From contig NW_027094009.1 of the NCBI RefSeq assembly GCF_003171515.1, forward strand, positions 1-16,150: a stretch of 16,150 nucleotides of DNA. Reading direction: 5' to 3'. Origin of the DNA: Pyrenophora tritici-repentis. Lineage: Eukaryota > Ascomycota > Dothideomycetes > Pleosporales > Pleosporaceae. The notes beneath the pieces were generated by a model. The model was given only the letters and a program-made list of their open reading frames with translations. It searched no databases and had not been told where the DNA came from. This document shows positions 1 to 8,992 of the stretch, piece by piece (positions within the stretch are counted from its first letter, which is position 1; the number at the start of each line of letters is the position of its first letter). The position numbers were made by a program, and so were the translations under genes.

Positions 1-1235
1 TGCTGGGCGTCAAGGAGGACGGATGGAAGGGGCCGGAGCAGTACCCGCGATATTATCGGCGGTGATCAAGATCGCTCGGTTTATGGTCGTGCAGAAGGGA
101 CTAGAAATGTCAGGGCCCGAGGAGGATAGCGGCGATGAGACAGACGACGACTTAGATGACAGCGCGTACGAGAGCGGGCCAAAGCCAGCGACGGCGTCCC
201 AAGGGGTGTTTGCAGTTAGTGCAGAAATGATGGACCGGTTCATGGTGCGCGGCAGCCATAGCCCATGCAGTGGATGTTGGATTTGCGGACGTATGGATTG
301 AAGATCCATTACAACACTACAACCCGCGGGCATGTAGAGTGGACGAACGGCGACGAGCAGACTCCGCAACAATCAATCGGATCGGCATGATTGATTCCTA
401 TCTAGGTTAAAGGCTGCCTAATAAAGTAACTCTTTAACCTATATAGGAATCAATCATGTCGATCGATTGATTGTTGCGGAGTCTGGCGACGAGCTGCTGT
501 ACAAAGAGCTGCATTTTAGCATGGCGCAGTTCCGCGGCATGGTACATGGGCTGGCTAGCGAGAGCCGGCGATTATTAACAGAGGAGTTAATGTTTAGCAG
601 CAAGGCAGCGCCGGTGCCGGCAGTGCCATGGGAGAGCATACGTGACAACCCAACCGACGAGCGGCCAGGATGGAACTTTTTGAAGGATCATCGCACAAAC
701 ATGCCCGTCAACGGCGAGAGGTGGTTATTTGAGCGGGTAGGCGAGAGCGCCAGCATCCGGAGTCGGTTCATGAAGCCCGGGACGCAGTCAGGGGTAGACC
801 GACAGGCAATAGAGCGATACATGGACCGGGTGGTAGAATTTCGCGAGAAGCTGGCGGTGTTAATGCATATAACGGGTGGGCAGCCAGCGCGAGGGCCAGA
901 GCTACTGAGCGTACGGCATAGCAACACAGTGCAAGGGGGGCATCGCAATATATTCATCGAGGACGGCATGGTGGTGTTTGTGACACGGTACCACAAGGGA
1001 TACAAAGTCAGCGGCGACGTCAAGATTATCCATCGATATTTGCCGCGCGAGGTGGGCGAGCTGGTAGTGTGGTATATGTGGCTGGTGTTGCCGTTCCAGC
1101 AGCGGCTCGAGGCGTTGGTGTGGGAGAAGGAGGCAGTTTCGTCGCATATGTGGCCAGCAGACCCAGCGCGGCCGCAAGTGGACGACCGATCGGCTGCGGG
1201 AGGCGTTGAAGCGCGAGAGCCGGATCGCGATGGGC
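1..1235 (+). repeat. Long direct repeat, left copy (matches 14919-16150)
   Basis: The first 1,235 bases recur at 14919-16150, which is the right edge of the window, so the true repeat is longer on both sides. Differences I found are all small indels, listed as copy 1 against copy 2: near 48, 117, 184, 197, 226, 262, 737, about 1165 and 1186. I saw no base substitution. The block contains the same hairpin element with the same flanks in both copies. The offset is 14,918 bp at the left and 14,915 bp at the right. Confidence 0.95.
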
Positions 1236-3565
1236 CAGGAGTGGACGTTTGCCGGGTACCGGGAGATGGCGATTGGCATCAGCCGGCGGTTTTTGCGTGG
1301 ATCGACAGCGTTCCAGGCAGATGAGGGCGAGGAGAATAAGGAGTGGGCTGAGGAGCAGGCAGGAGATTCGATTGCCGACGAGCAGGCGGGCCATACGTCG
1401 CACGTGGCGGGACTGGTATACGCGCGAGGATCATGGAGCAGTCAGGGGCCGTGGCGGATAGGCGGCAGCAGTTCCGGGCATCGAGCACGGATTGGCATAG
1501 ATTTTTGGGCTTCCAGGCAGGCTTGGACGACCAGAGAAGAAGCAGCAAGCGGAAGAGAGCGCCGTTTGAGAGCGAGGCAGACGAGGCAAGGGTGGATCGG
1601 TGGCAGCGGCTGAGGAAGATGGACGCGAGAGCGCAGCTGAAGCGCATGATGGGCGAGGAGGCCAAGTTCCGGGGGGTGCAGGAGGCAGCGATCAAAGCCA
1701 TCACAGCAGGCGAGAGTCCCGTAGTAGCGGTGATGCCGACGGGGGCAGGCAAGAGCTTGTTGTTCATGTTGCCGGCGTGGGCAGAGCAGGGCGGCACGAC
1801 GGTGGTGGTAGTGCCGTTGATCGCGTTGCGTGGCGACATGGCACAGCGGTGCAAGAAGCTAGGGATATCGTGCGTAGAGTGGCAGAGTCGGCGTCCGCCA
1901 GACGCAGCAGCGGTGGTGTTAGTGACGCCCGAGTCGGCAGTTGGAGAGGAATTTGCAACGTTTTTAAACCGGCTACGAGCGACGCGCAGCTAGATCGGAT
2001 TATTATCGACGAGTGCCATATCGTGTTAAACCGGCAGTACACGTTCCGCAAGCAGATGCAGCAGCTAGGTAAGCTAGTGGCTGTAGAGACGCAGATGGTC
2101 ATGTTAACAGCAACGTTGCCACCAGCGAGGAGGACGAGTTATTCCGGCGAATGCATTTTGAGCGTGGGCAGGTAAGAATGTTTAGGGCACCAACAGCACG
2201 GAGCAACATAGCGTACCGGGTGGTAAGGGTAGAGAAGGAGAGGAAGAGACAGGAGGTAGAGGCAACGGTGTTGGCGATGGTACAGCAGAAGGTCCGAAAG
2301 TATAAGAGCGGCAAGATTGTAGTGTACGGCAACTCAGTGCCAAAGGTCAAGGGGTTAGCCGAGAAGCTCAAGTGCCATGCGTATCATCACCACGCGGTTG
2401 GCAAGGCAAGCATGTTGGAGGAGTTCATGGGCGGCAAGCAGCGGGTGATTGTGGCAACCAGCGCGTTGGGCATGGGAGTGGACGTGCCCGATATCCGGTG
2501 CATTGTCCACATGGATTGGCCGTTTAGCGTGTTGGATTACGCGCAGGAGAGCGGGCGAGCCGGGCGAGACGGGGAGCGGAGCGAGGCCATCATGATGGTG
2601 CAGGACGGCGAGCAGCGAGCGGCGGATGACAAGCAGGGGGAGGCGGAGCAGCGGTTGGTGCGAGCATACGTCGAAGGCATAGACGAGGCGGCGACATGTA
2701 GACGGGTAATGTTGGACGGGTATTAGACAGGCGCGAGGCCGAGCGAGCTCGGTGCGAGGAGGGAGAGGAGAGGTGTGACGTATGCATGAGAGCCGACGGG
2801 GAGGAGATGGAGGAGGAGATGGAGAGGAGGAGATGGAGGAGGAGATGGAGGAGGAGATGGAGGAGGAGATGGAAGAGATGGAGGAGGTGGAGGAGGTGGA
2901 GGAGGTGGAGGAGATGGAGGTGGTGGAGGTGGCCGAGGGCGGCAGCAGCAACGAAGAAGAGGCGGAGACATTGGAGAGGGAGCAAGAAGAGGCGCGGCAG
3001 GCGTTTAATCAGCAGCAACGAGAGCAAGGCGGCCCGCGACAGAGATTGATACAGCAGCGGCAGCAGGAGTTCGCCGACGTCGAGTGGCTGCGTAGGCAGC
3101 TGGCGCAATGGATAAACCGGTGTGGGTTATGCGAGGCGGTAGGGCAAGGATCGAGCGCACACGACGTACGGCAATGTTGGCGACAGGAGAGCCAGCGGAT
3201 CAAGGAGTCGATTAAGAGGATGGAAGAGACAATTAAGTTTGAGCGTTATTCGGGCTGTTTTTGGTGTGGAGTGCCGCAGGAGATATGCAATCGGTGGGAA
3301 AGGAATAGTTTTGGGCGATATCAGAGAGTCCAAGACGGGGATTGCCAGTATAGAGGGGTATTAATAGGCGGGTTATTAAGTATAGCATTAGGGCGGAGCG
3401 AGGTAGGAAACCGATGGACGGCGCGGTTAGAGGAGTTCGGGGTTAGTAATTCAGGAGCAGCCGACGTTGTTTGAGTTTTTAGGAAAAAAGCGATTGTTAG
3501 AGACGGTTGAGAGCAATAACTTAGCAGGAGAGTTTTGTTGGATTACAAGATTAATAGGCGAGTAG
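1..3565 (+). CDS. Telomere-linked RecQ-type DNA helicase, copy 1 (5' end outside window; frame broken many times)
   Basis: Large fungal subtelomeric helicase, expected to be nuclear, using ATP to unwind DNA; a role in telomere or subtelomere maintenance is inferred from the family. The coding sense runs on + through changing frames: frame of base 3 to about 50, then 50-185; after the insertion at 359-484 it continues 485-1170, 1170-1430, 1430-1985 (Walker A), 1985-2125 (DECH), 2125-2722 (motifs V and VI), 2722-2830, 2830-3445 and about 3450 to the stop at 3563-3565. Each join keeps protein similarity on both sides (for example RLRATR then LDRIIIDECH at 1985; TATLPP then EEDELFRRMHF at 2125). 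Thus this is one gene with about ten small indels, not several genes. The tail after 3452 reads QEQPTLFEFLGKKRLLETVE and ends TRLIGE. Matching copy 2 sequence suggests some lesions are assembly errors; if real, this is a pseudogene. Family assignment is from recognition, not a search. Confidence 0.87.
359..484. mobile_element. 126-bp foldback MITE-like element in TLH copy 1, with 10-bp target duplication
   Basis: The ends are inverted: it starts AGACTCCGCAACAATCAAT and finishes with the reverse complement. The symmetry continues inward (CATGATTGATTCCTAT against ATAGGAATCAATCATG, then AGGTTAAAG against CTTTAACCT). The whole element is thus a near-perfect hairpin with arms of about 53 nt and a loop of about 20 nt. 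It is flanked by the perfect 10-bp direct repeat GGCGACGAGC at 349-358 and 485-494. Dropping the element and one repeat rejoins the helicase frame as NGDELLYKE; with it in place the upstream frame meets a stop. It has no coding capacity. A 9-11 bp target duplication suits Mutator-like elements; that superfamily call is inference. Confidence 0.85.
1640..2660 (+). other. RecQ helicase core (both RecA-like lobes) within TLH copy 1
   Basis: Superfamily 2 helicase motifs read in order on + across three frames. A RecQ motif 0-like FRGVQEAAI is at 1667-1693. Walker A (motif I) TGAGKS is at 1739-1756. Motif Ia-like VVVPLIALRGDM is at about 1807-1842. Motif II DECH is at 2008-2019. Motif III TATLPP is at 2107-2124. 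In the second lobe, motif IV-like KIVVYGNS is near 2310-2340. Motif V ATSALGMGVDVPDI starts at 2454. Motif VI QESGRAGRDG is at 2544-2573, including the arginine-finger region. All catalytic positions are present, but two frameshifts (about 1985 and 2125) fall between Walker A and motif V, so the sequence as written could not make a continuous core. Confidence 0.93.
2797..2935 (+). repeat. GGA/GAT microsatellite encoding an acidic E/M/V tract in the helicase
   Basis: Tandem triplets and 12-bp units built from GAG GAG GAG ATG, passing into GAG GAG GTG near 2885. In one frame this encodes a run of Glu with regular Met and Val; in another it encodes Arg/Trp. The coding frame enters in one phase (CDVCMRADGEEME, from 2786) and leaves in another (VVEVAEGGSSNEEEAE, about 2917 onward), so a slip of the repeat lies inside this block. 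The tract links the helicase core to the Cys-rich tail. GGA repeats of this kind are slippage-prone and can form G-quadruplex structures (general knowledge). Confidence 0.85.
3100..3565 (+). other. Cys-rich C-terminal domain of the TLH helicase, with frameshift near 3445
   Basis: Two putative zinc-binding clusters are visible. The first, 3121-3180, reads CGLCEAVGQ and then a His and QCW (C-x2-C ... H ... C). The second, 3256-3288, reads CFWCGVPQEIC. Between them is a helical Arg/Glu segment (about 3181-3240). Another C-x2-C lies earlier, at RCDVC just before the acidic repeat. The frame breaks at about 3440-3455; the following frame gives LFEFLGKKRLLETVES and NLAGEFCWITRLIGE, then TAG at 3563-3565. 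I take that as the natural C-terminus because the sequence changes to low-complexity Ser codons immediately after. Zinc binding is inferred from Cys spacing only. Confidence 0.75.
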
Positions 3566-3986
3566 AGGAAATATAGAGAGTTGTAACGTTGACGAGGGTA
3601 GCTCCAACAGCTCGAGTAGGTCGGATAGTGTAAGCAGCGATAAAGGCAAGAGCAGCAAGATCAGCGAGAGCGTAGGCAGGGTTAGCAGCAAGAGAGATAG
3701 CAGCAACAGTGACGATAGTAGCAGCAGTAAGAGTAGCGACGAAGGCGAGGGCAGCGAGAGCAGTGATCAAGGCGAGAGCAGCGAGAGTAGTGACGAAGGC
3801 GAGGGTAGTAAAGATATTAGAGGTAGCGAAAGCAGCGGCAACAGCGAGAGCAATGAGAGCAACGACAAAGACGAGGGCAGAGAAGGTAACGAGAGCGGCG
3901 AGAGCAGTAAGAGCGCAGGCAGCGTTGGTAGCGAGAGCAATAGCTGCAACAGTGGCGATAGTGGCGATAGCGAGGGCAGCGACGAC

Positions 3987-4022
3987 GGCGAGGATGGCGA
4001 GGATGGCGAGGATGGCGAGGAC
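3987..4022 (+). repeat. 9-bp tandem repeat (GGCGAGGAT, four units)
   Basis: Units start at 3987, 3996, 4005 and 4014; the last differs by one base (GGCGAGGAC). In the open Ser-rich frame it encodes a Gly-Glu-Asp repeat. The period is a multiple of three, so it keeps the frame. Confidence 0.9.
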
Positions 4023-4169
4023 AGCGAGGGCAACTTGATGGCAGGTAGCGAAAGCAGTAATAGCAGCTTGAGCAGGGAGGAAAGCGAGGGTCGTGACGAC
4101 GGCGAGAGTAGCTCCGATAGCGAGAGCAGCAAGAGCGAGAGCAGCAAGAGCGGCAAGAGCAACGAGAGC

Positions 4170-4265
4170 GAGGCAGGCGAGGCAGGCGAGAGCAACGAGA
4201 TGGCAAGTAGCGAGAGCGAGGCAGGCGAGGCAGGCGAGAGCAACGAGATGGCAAGTAGCGAGAGC
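4170..4265 (+). repeat. 48-bp perfect tandem duplication
   Basis: Two identical 48-bp units, 4170-4217 and 4218-4265. In the open frame each encodes the 16 residues EAGEAGESNEMASSES. The identity of the two units, inside otherwise degenerate repeats, points to recent slippage or unequal exchange. Confidence 0.92.
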
Positions 4266-4466
4266 GTAGGGAGCGAGAGAGGCGAGAGAAATAAGAGCAG
4301 CGACATGATAGGTACCGTTGGCAGCGAGAGCATCGAGAGCCGCGCATATAGCGAGAGTAACGAGAACAGAGCGAGTAGCGAGAGCAGCGACGACGGTAAG
4401 GACAGCGAGAGCAGGAGCCGCAGCGGCGAAAGGAGTTGTAGAAGCCGTAGCAGCGGTAGGAAGTGA

Positions 4467-6340
4467 GAAGCAGCGAGAGTAGCGCGAGCAGTGGGGGACA
4501 GCAGGGACAGCGAGAGCAGTAGGGAAAGCAAGAGCAGGGGCAGAAGTAGTTATAGCGGCCGCAGGCGTAGTAGGAGCGGTGGGGAGTGAGGAGCAGAAGC
4601 GAGGATATCGATAGCAGCGAGAGCAGCGAGGACGGCGGGGATAGTAGGGATAGCGGGATCAGCTGTGAGAGAAGCGAGGATAGCGAGAGTAGGAAAGCAG
4701 GAGCCGCAGGCGCGATAGAAGTAAGAGTAGCAAGAGCAGTAAGAGCAGGATGTGTAGCCGCGAGGATAGAGGCAATTAAGGTAATTAAGGTGATTGCGAT
4801 GATTGCGAGGACAGTAAGAGCAACAAGGGCAGCGCAAGAAAGGGGCGAACGGCAAGGGAATTAACTATTAAGTTAATTGTAGCGATTGCAAGGACAGCGG
4901 GAACAGCGAGGATAGTAAGGGCAGTAAGGGTAGAAAGGACAGCGGAAGCAGCGAGGACAACGAGGACAGCGAGGATTGTAAGGACAGCGGAAGCAGCGAG
5001 GATAATGAGGACAGCGAGGATAGTAAGAACAGCGAGGATAGTAAGGACAGTAAGAGTAGCGAGGATAGCGAAAGTAGGAGAGTAGCAGTAGCAATAGCAG
5101 TAGCCGGAGGTGTATATAAGCTGTAAGAGGTAAGAGGTAGAAGTAAGGATATTATAAGCAGCAAGGATAGCAGGGGCAGAAGCGGCAACAGGTGCAGGGG
5201 TAGTAGGAGTAGTAATAAGAATATTAAGAGCAGTGCAAGTTACAAGGACAAGGGACAAAGTAAGGACAGTAGAGATAGTAAGAGTATCAGGAGCAGCGAG
5301 AACAGAAGCCGTAGGATTGATAGCGAAGATATTAAGAGCAGCAAGGAAAGCGAAAGTAGCGAGGGTAGTAAGAGCAGCGACAAGAGGAGCGGTAGCGGCC
5401 GCCGAAACCGCAGTTACCGCAGGTGGAGGAGGCGTAGGAGGTAAGGGGCAGAAGAGAGCAGTAGAGACAGCGGGAACAGCGGGGAAAGCGAGAGCAGCAA
5501 GAAGGACGGGGATAGTAGAGATAGAGGAAGTGGCGAGAGCAGAAGCAGTAATAGGGAGGATTGCGGAATGCGGAGGAGTAAGAGCGGTAGGAGTAAGAGT
5601 AGCAAGAGCAGGACGTAGAAGTAAGAGCCGTAGGAGCAGGAGCAGTAAGAATAGCAGGAGTAGCAAGGGTAGGAGCTTTAAAGGCGGCAGCAACGAGGGT
5701 GTTACAAGCAGCGAAAATAATAGGAGCAGGGAGAGTGGTCGCAGTAAGGATAGCGATAGAAGCGAGGTTGGCGACAGCAGGGACAGTAGTAGTAGCAAGA
5801 ATAGCGAGAGTAGCGAGAGCAATAGCAGTGAGAGCTAGAGCATTAAGAGTAGCAGCAATAAGAGCAGTAACCGTAGGAGTAGGCGCATTAAGAGTAAAAG
5901 CTGCAGGAGTAAGAGCAGTAAGGGCGGAAATAGTAGGAGCGTAATTAGCGAGAGCAGGAGCAGCGAGGACAGCAGGAGCAGCTGGAATGGCGAGAGCAGC
6001 AAGGACGGAGTGGATAGCAAGAATAGGAAGCGTAGGGGCCGCAGTGGCGATATTTGTAGAAGCGGCAGTAAACACAGGTGTAGTAGTAGCCGTAGGAGTA
6101 ATAACGAGCATGTTAAAAGCAGCAAGGACGGCAGGAACAGCGGGAGTTGCAATAGTAGAACCCGTAACCGTAATTGAATAGACAGTAAGAGTGATAGTCG
6201 CGATAGAAGGAAAAGTTACAAGAATAGCAGCCGTAGCCGTGGTAGAAGCAAGAGTAATTATAATAGAGGCAAAGATAGTAACAGTAGTAAGAGTAATAAG
6301 CACAGTAAGGGTATAGTAAGAGCAAAAGTTTAAAGAAGAG
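4467..6340 (+). repeat. Degenerate AGC/GAG/AGT low-complexity tract continuing the Ser-rich region
   Basis: The same triplet texture (AGC, AGT, GAG, AAG, GGC) runs on for nearly 2 kb, but the Ser-rich reading jumps between frames. One segment ends at about 4588 reading SRSGGE, another runs 4588-4700 (SEDIDSSESSEDGGD), another about 4700-4780 (SRRRDRSKSSKSS). Stops appear more often rightward as AGC gives way to AGTA and AGAGTA. Cytosine falls along the tract: by hand count 12 of 60 at 4081-4140 against 3 of 60 at 6241-6300. Long minus-strand open frames here (Leu, Ala, Ser, Thr) are by-products of this composition. No gene assigned. Confidence 0.6.
4935..5024 (+). repeat. 45-bp tandem duplication
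   Basis: Two near-identical 45-bp units start at 4935 and 4980, differing at a few bases (GACAAC against GATAAT, TGT against AGT). In one frame they encode KDSGSSEDNEDSED followed by C or S. Shorter GAGGATAGT/AAGGACAGT fragments continue to about 5075. Confidence 0.85.
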
Positions 6341-6970
6341 TTATTTATGTTAAAAATAAGTATGCAGGTATAAAGCAAAGAAAAGAAAGATTCGAAAAGA
6401 GAGAGTATAAAGTTGGTGAGATTCATAATCGATAGATGAGGTAGGTAAAACAGGTATAGTTTGTAGTATATTATTAGATAGTGTTTAAGAAAGAAATCAA
6501 GCATAGAATTAAGTAGGATTTAAGGATTAGGATTGTAGTAGAAGACAGAGCAAGTTATTAGGAATACATTAATAAGAAGATAGAAGAAAAGATTAAGTTT
6601 ATATAAAAGTAGAGTCATAAGAAGAAGATATAAATAAAAAGATATAAGAGATTATGTTTCAATAATATTAAAAAGAGATGTTAGAAAAGAAAGAAGAATA
6701 AAAGAAACCCGATATAATTTAAGAGGAGTATAGTAAAGGGAATAGAAGATAGGTAGAAGAAGAAAGAGAGAGAAAGATAAGGAAGTTTATAGAGAAGGAC
6801 ATAAGAAGCAAAAGATAAAGAGAAAGAAGGAGAAGTAAAGAAAATAGAAAGAGAAGTAAAGAAAATATATAGAGCAAGTAAAGAGAGAGTAGCAAGAACA
6901 GCAGTAGTAATAAGGATAAGGATAGAGTTAAGGTACAGTACAATAATGCATAGTGGGTATTTAAGCAACA

Positions 6971-7600
6971 GTAGTAAGACGAGGCAGGCCGTGTTGGACG
7001 TGCATACAGTAGGTAGAGTTTAAGTTTACCGACGCAGAATAGTGATAGAGGTATATAGGGTAGTAGATAATGCGATGCGGTATATAGACGGCGGTAGGCG
7101 AAGGACAGAGCCGACACAATATACAACAGTATTAGAGAACTAAGAGGTAGTAGGCAAAGGAGATAGTTGAAGAAGTATTTAGGTTGTGTTTAGTATAGCG
7201 AATGGTATAACGTGTGTATACAAGCAATAAGAAGATAATAGATACGGAGGAGATTAGACAGCAGATATAAAAGATTGTTAGTTTCGAGGGTATTTATAGC
7301 AAGGTTGTTAGGATTAGTATAGGGAAGCAAGAATAGAGTAGCATAGGGATAGATAGGAGGTTAGTAGAACAGAGAGTTAAAGTAAATTTAATAGAGGGAT
7401 TCGTAAGACAGTTTTAGAGCAAGTAGGGGTTAGGGTGTACAGAAACGAATAGGTTAATAAGAGAGTTTTATTAGAGTCAGCCGTTTATAATAGAGGAGAA
7501 CAATAAACAACAGAGGTTATTGCAGAGAAGGGTATAGGCCGAGGTAAAGGGAAGAGAGAAGATATAGTGGCAATAGGAAAAGTTTCCGAGTTAGGGTATT
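6971..7600 (+). other. Less skewed island, possibly a decayed unidentified coding sequence
   Basis: Cytosine and coding-like words return here in comparison with the flanks. One + frame reads short stretches between many stops, such as RRGRPCWTC near 6977, EEVFRLCLV near 7170 and KIVSFEGIYSKVV near 7270. I could not match these to a family. It may be an older decayed gene or part of the decayed helicase duplicates that follow. Confidence 0.25.
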
Positions 7601-7779
7601 TAGTAGATGTTATATAGATTAAGTGATAAAAGCGAGTAAATTAGATTAAAAATAAGGAGAGATAGAAATAGATGAAGAGGAAAGGAAAGAAGAGAGAGGA
7701 ACAGAAGAGAGAGAGGGGAAGGATGGATGTGGTGGAGAGGAGAGATGAGGAGGGGCAGGGAGGGTTGGAGCAGCAGGAG

Positions 7780-8200
7780 CAGGAGCAGGAGCGACAAGGC
7801 GGGTGGCGGAGGTGAATACAGCAGCGGCAACAGGAGTTTAGGGAGGTAGAGTAGTGAGGTAGGGAATTAGGATGGTAGGGGAATGGATAGGGAATATGCA
7901 AAGGGGCGGATAATGGGCGAAGCGAGGAAAATATAGGGAGATGTTGGTGAGGGGAGGGGGGAAGTGTAAAAGAAGCGATTACGATTGTTTTAGAGCCGAT
8001 TCAGTTTAAGGGTTATTAGGGGCGTTTTTGGTGGGAGGTAGAGTAGGAAAGGAATTGTTAGGGGCGGTATTAGAAGGTAAGAGATGCAAATTAACAGTAT
8101 AAAGGAGTATTCACGGGGGGTTTATTAGGGCAGCGTTTAGGTAGAGGGAGGTAGGAAAGCGTTAGGGGGCGGGGTTAAAGGGGAGAAGAGGATTTATAGT
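7780..8200 (+). pseudogene. Decayed copy A of the TLH Cys-rich tail
   Basis: By eye this follows TLH copy 1 from about 3028 to 3450. Examples: CAGCGGCAACAGGAGTTTA near 7819 against CAGCGGCAGCAGGAGTTCG; GGAATATGCAAAGGGGCGG near 7890 against the first Cys cluster; GGAATTGTTAGGGGCGGTAT near 8051 against GGAATAGTTTTGGGCGATAT; CAGTATAAAGGAGTATTCA near 8095 against CAGTATAGAGGGGTATTAA. Most codons for Cys, Trp, Gln and Arg have become TAG, TGA or Gly/Glu/Arg codons, with few cytosines kept. It is far too damaged to encode protein. The order of similarity along about 400 bp makes chance unlikely. Confidence 0.75.
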
Positions 8201-8329
8201 AGATAAGACAGGGTTAGGGGTATAGAAGGAAGAAAGGGTTAGGGTTACAGAATGAAGAGAGGGATAGGTAAGAAATGAATAGAAGAATAAAAATATTCAT
8301 AAGGAGATAAAGGAGGATTAGATTACAGG

Positions 8330-8970
8330 CAAAATAAGGTAGAAGAGCAATTCGTTAGGTAGTATGTAGAGGGGAAAGAGTGGGTAATAAGATATAGAAG
8401 GCGAGTATTAGAAAAGTATTTGGAGGGGCAAGGAGGCGAAGAGAGATATAAAGAAGAGGAGGAGAGATTTTTAGTGTGTAGACAAGCGGACAAGGAGATA
8501 GACAGCAGCAAAGAGCAGTAATAAAGAGGAGATATAGTAGAGAGGAGGGTAGAGCAGTAGGAGCAGGAGCGACAAGGCGGGTAGTAGAGTTTAATACGGC
8601 AGTGATAACAGGAGTTTAGGCAGGTAGAGTAGTAAGACAGGCAATTAGGATAGTAGGGGAATAGATAGGGAATATGCGAAGGGCGGGTGATAAGCAAAGC
8701 GAGGACAAAATAGGGAGATGTTAGTGACGGGGAGGAGAAATACAAAAGAAGCAGTTAAGATTGTGTTAGAGTAGATTTGTATAAGGGTTATTCGTTATGT
8801 ATTTAGTAGGGAGTTAGGCAGGAGAAATGTAAGGGGTAGGAGAGGAATTGTTCGGGGCAGTATTGGATAGTACGAGACGCAAATTGATAGTGTAACAGAG
8901 TATTAATAGGGGGGTTAATAGAGGAAGAGGTAGGGTAGAGGGAGGTAAGAGAGTAGTGGAGGGCGCGGTT
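8330..8970 (+). pseudogene. Decayed copy B of the TLH post-helicase region and Cys-rich tail
   Basis: It lies about 778 bp downstream of copy A (shared word GCGACAAGGC at 7791 and 8569). It reaches further 5': about 8336-8460 follows TLH copy 1 from about 2640 to 2760 (GCGGAGCAGCGGTTGGTGCG against GTAGAAGAGCAATTCGTTAG; GGAGGGAGAGGAGAGG against GGAGGAGAGATTTTTAG). The Cys-rich portion is again recognisable (GGGAATATGCGAAGGGCGGG near 8667; GAGGGCGCGGTTAAAGGGTTAGGGG near its 3' end, matching GGACGGCGCGGTTAGAGGAG). Stop codons are present in every frame. Confidence 0.7.
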
Positions 8971-8992
8971 AAAGGGTTAGGGGTAGAGAGAG

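Larger units (their letters stand above)
3558..4466 (+). other. Open Ser/Glu/Gly/Asp-rich low-complexity tract just after the helicase stop
   Basis: From the in-frame stop at 3555-3557 to TGA at 4464-4466 one + frame stays open for about 300 codons, almost all Ser, Glu, Gly, Asp, Lys, Asn and Arg (AGC, AGT, GAG, GGC, GAC). The first ATG codons in this frame are at 4035 and 4038. The frame differs from the one ending at the helicase stop (3563-3565), but the two overlap by a few bases, so a single indel could fuse them. It resembles a disordered acidic/RS-like tail. It may equally be a purine-rich repeat that avoids stop codons by composition. No domain is recognisable; whether it is translated is unknown. 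Confidence 0.45.

Noticed and set aside
467..3474. Several separate + strand genes in copy 1 (open frames at 467, 1206, 1433, 1600, 2151 and 2782)
   Set aside because: They are consecutive pieces of one helicase: protein similarity continues across each frame change, and the catalytic motifs are split among them in the right order.
3767..4531. 254-codon minus-strand Leu/Ser repeat frame
   Set aside because: Shadow of the Ser-rich + strand tract and its 48-bp and 9-bp repeats.
4785..5822. 345-codon minus-strand Leu/Ala-rich open frame, apparently membrane-like
   Set aside because: Hydrophobicity comes from the reverse complement of AGC/GAG/AGT repeats; it overlaps the other long shadow frame and ends in the same repeat texture.
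5332..6504. 390-codon minus-strand open frame rich in Thr, Ala, Leu and Ile
   Set aside because: It lies opposite purine-rich low-complexity DNA, where minus-strand stops are rare by composition. It has no domain and only repeat-like residues.
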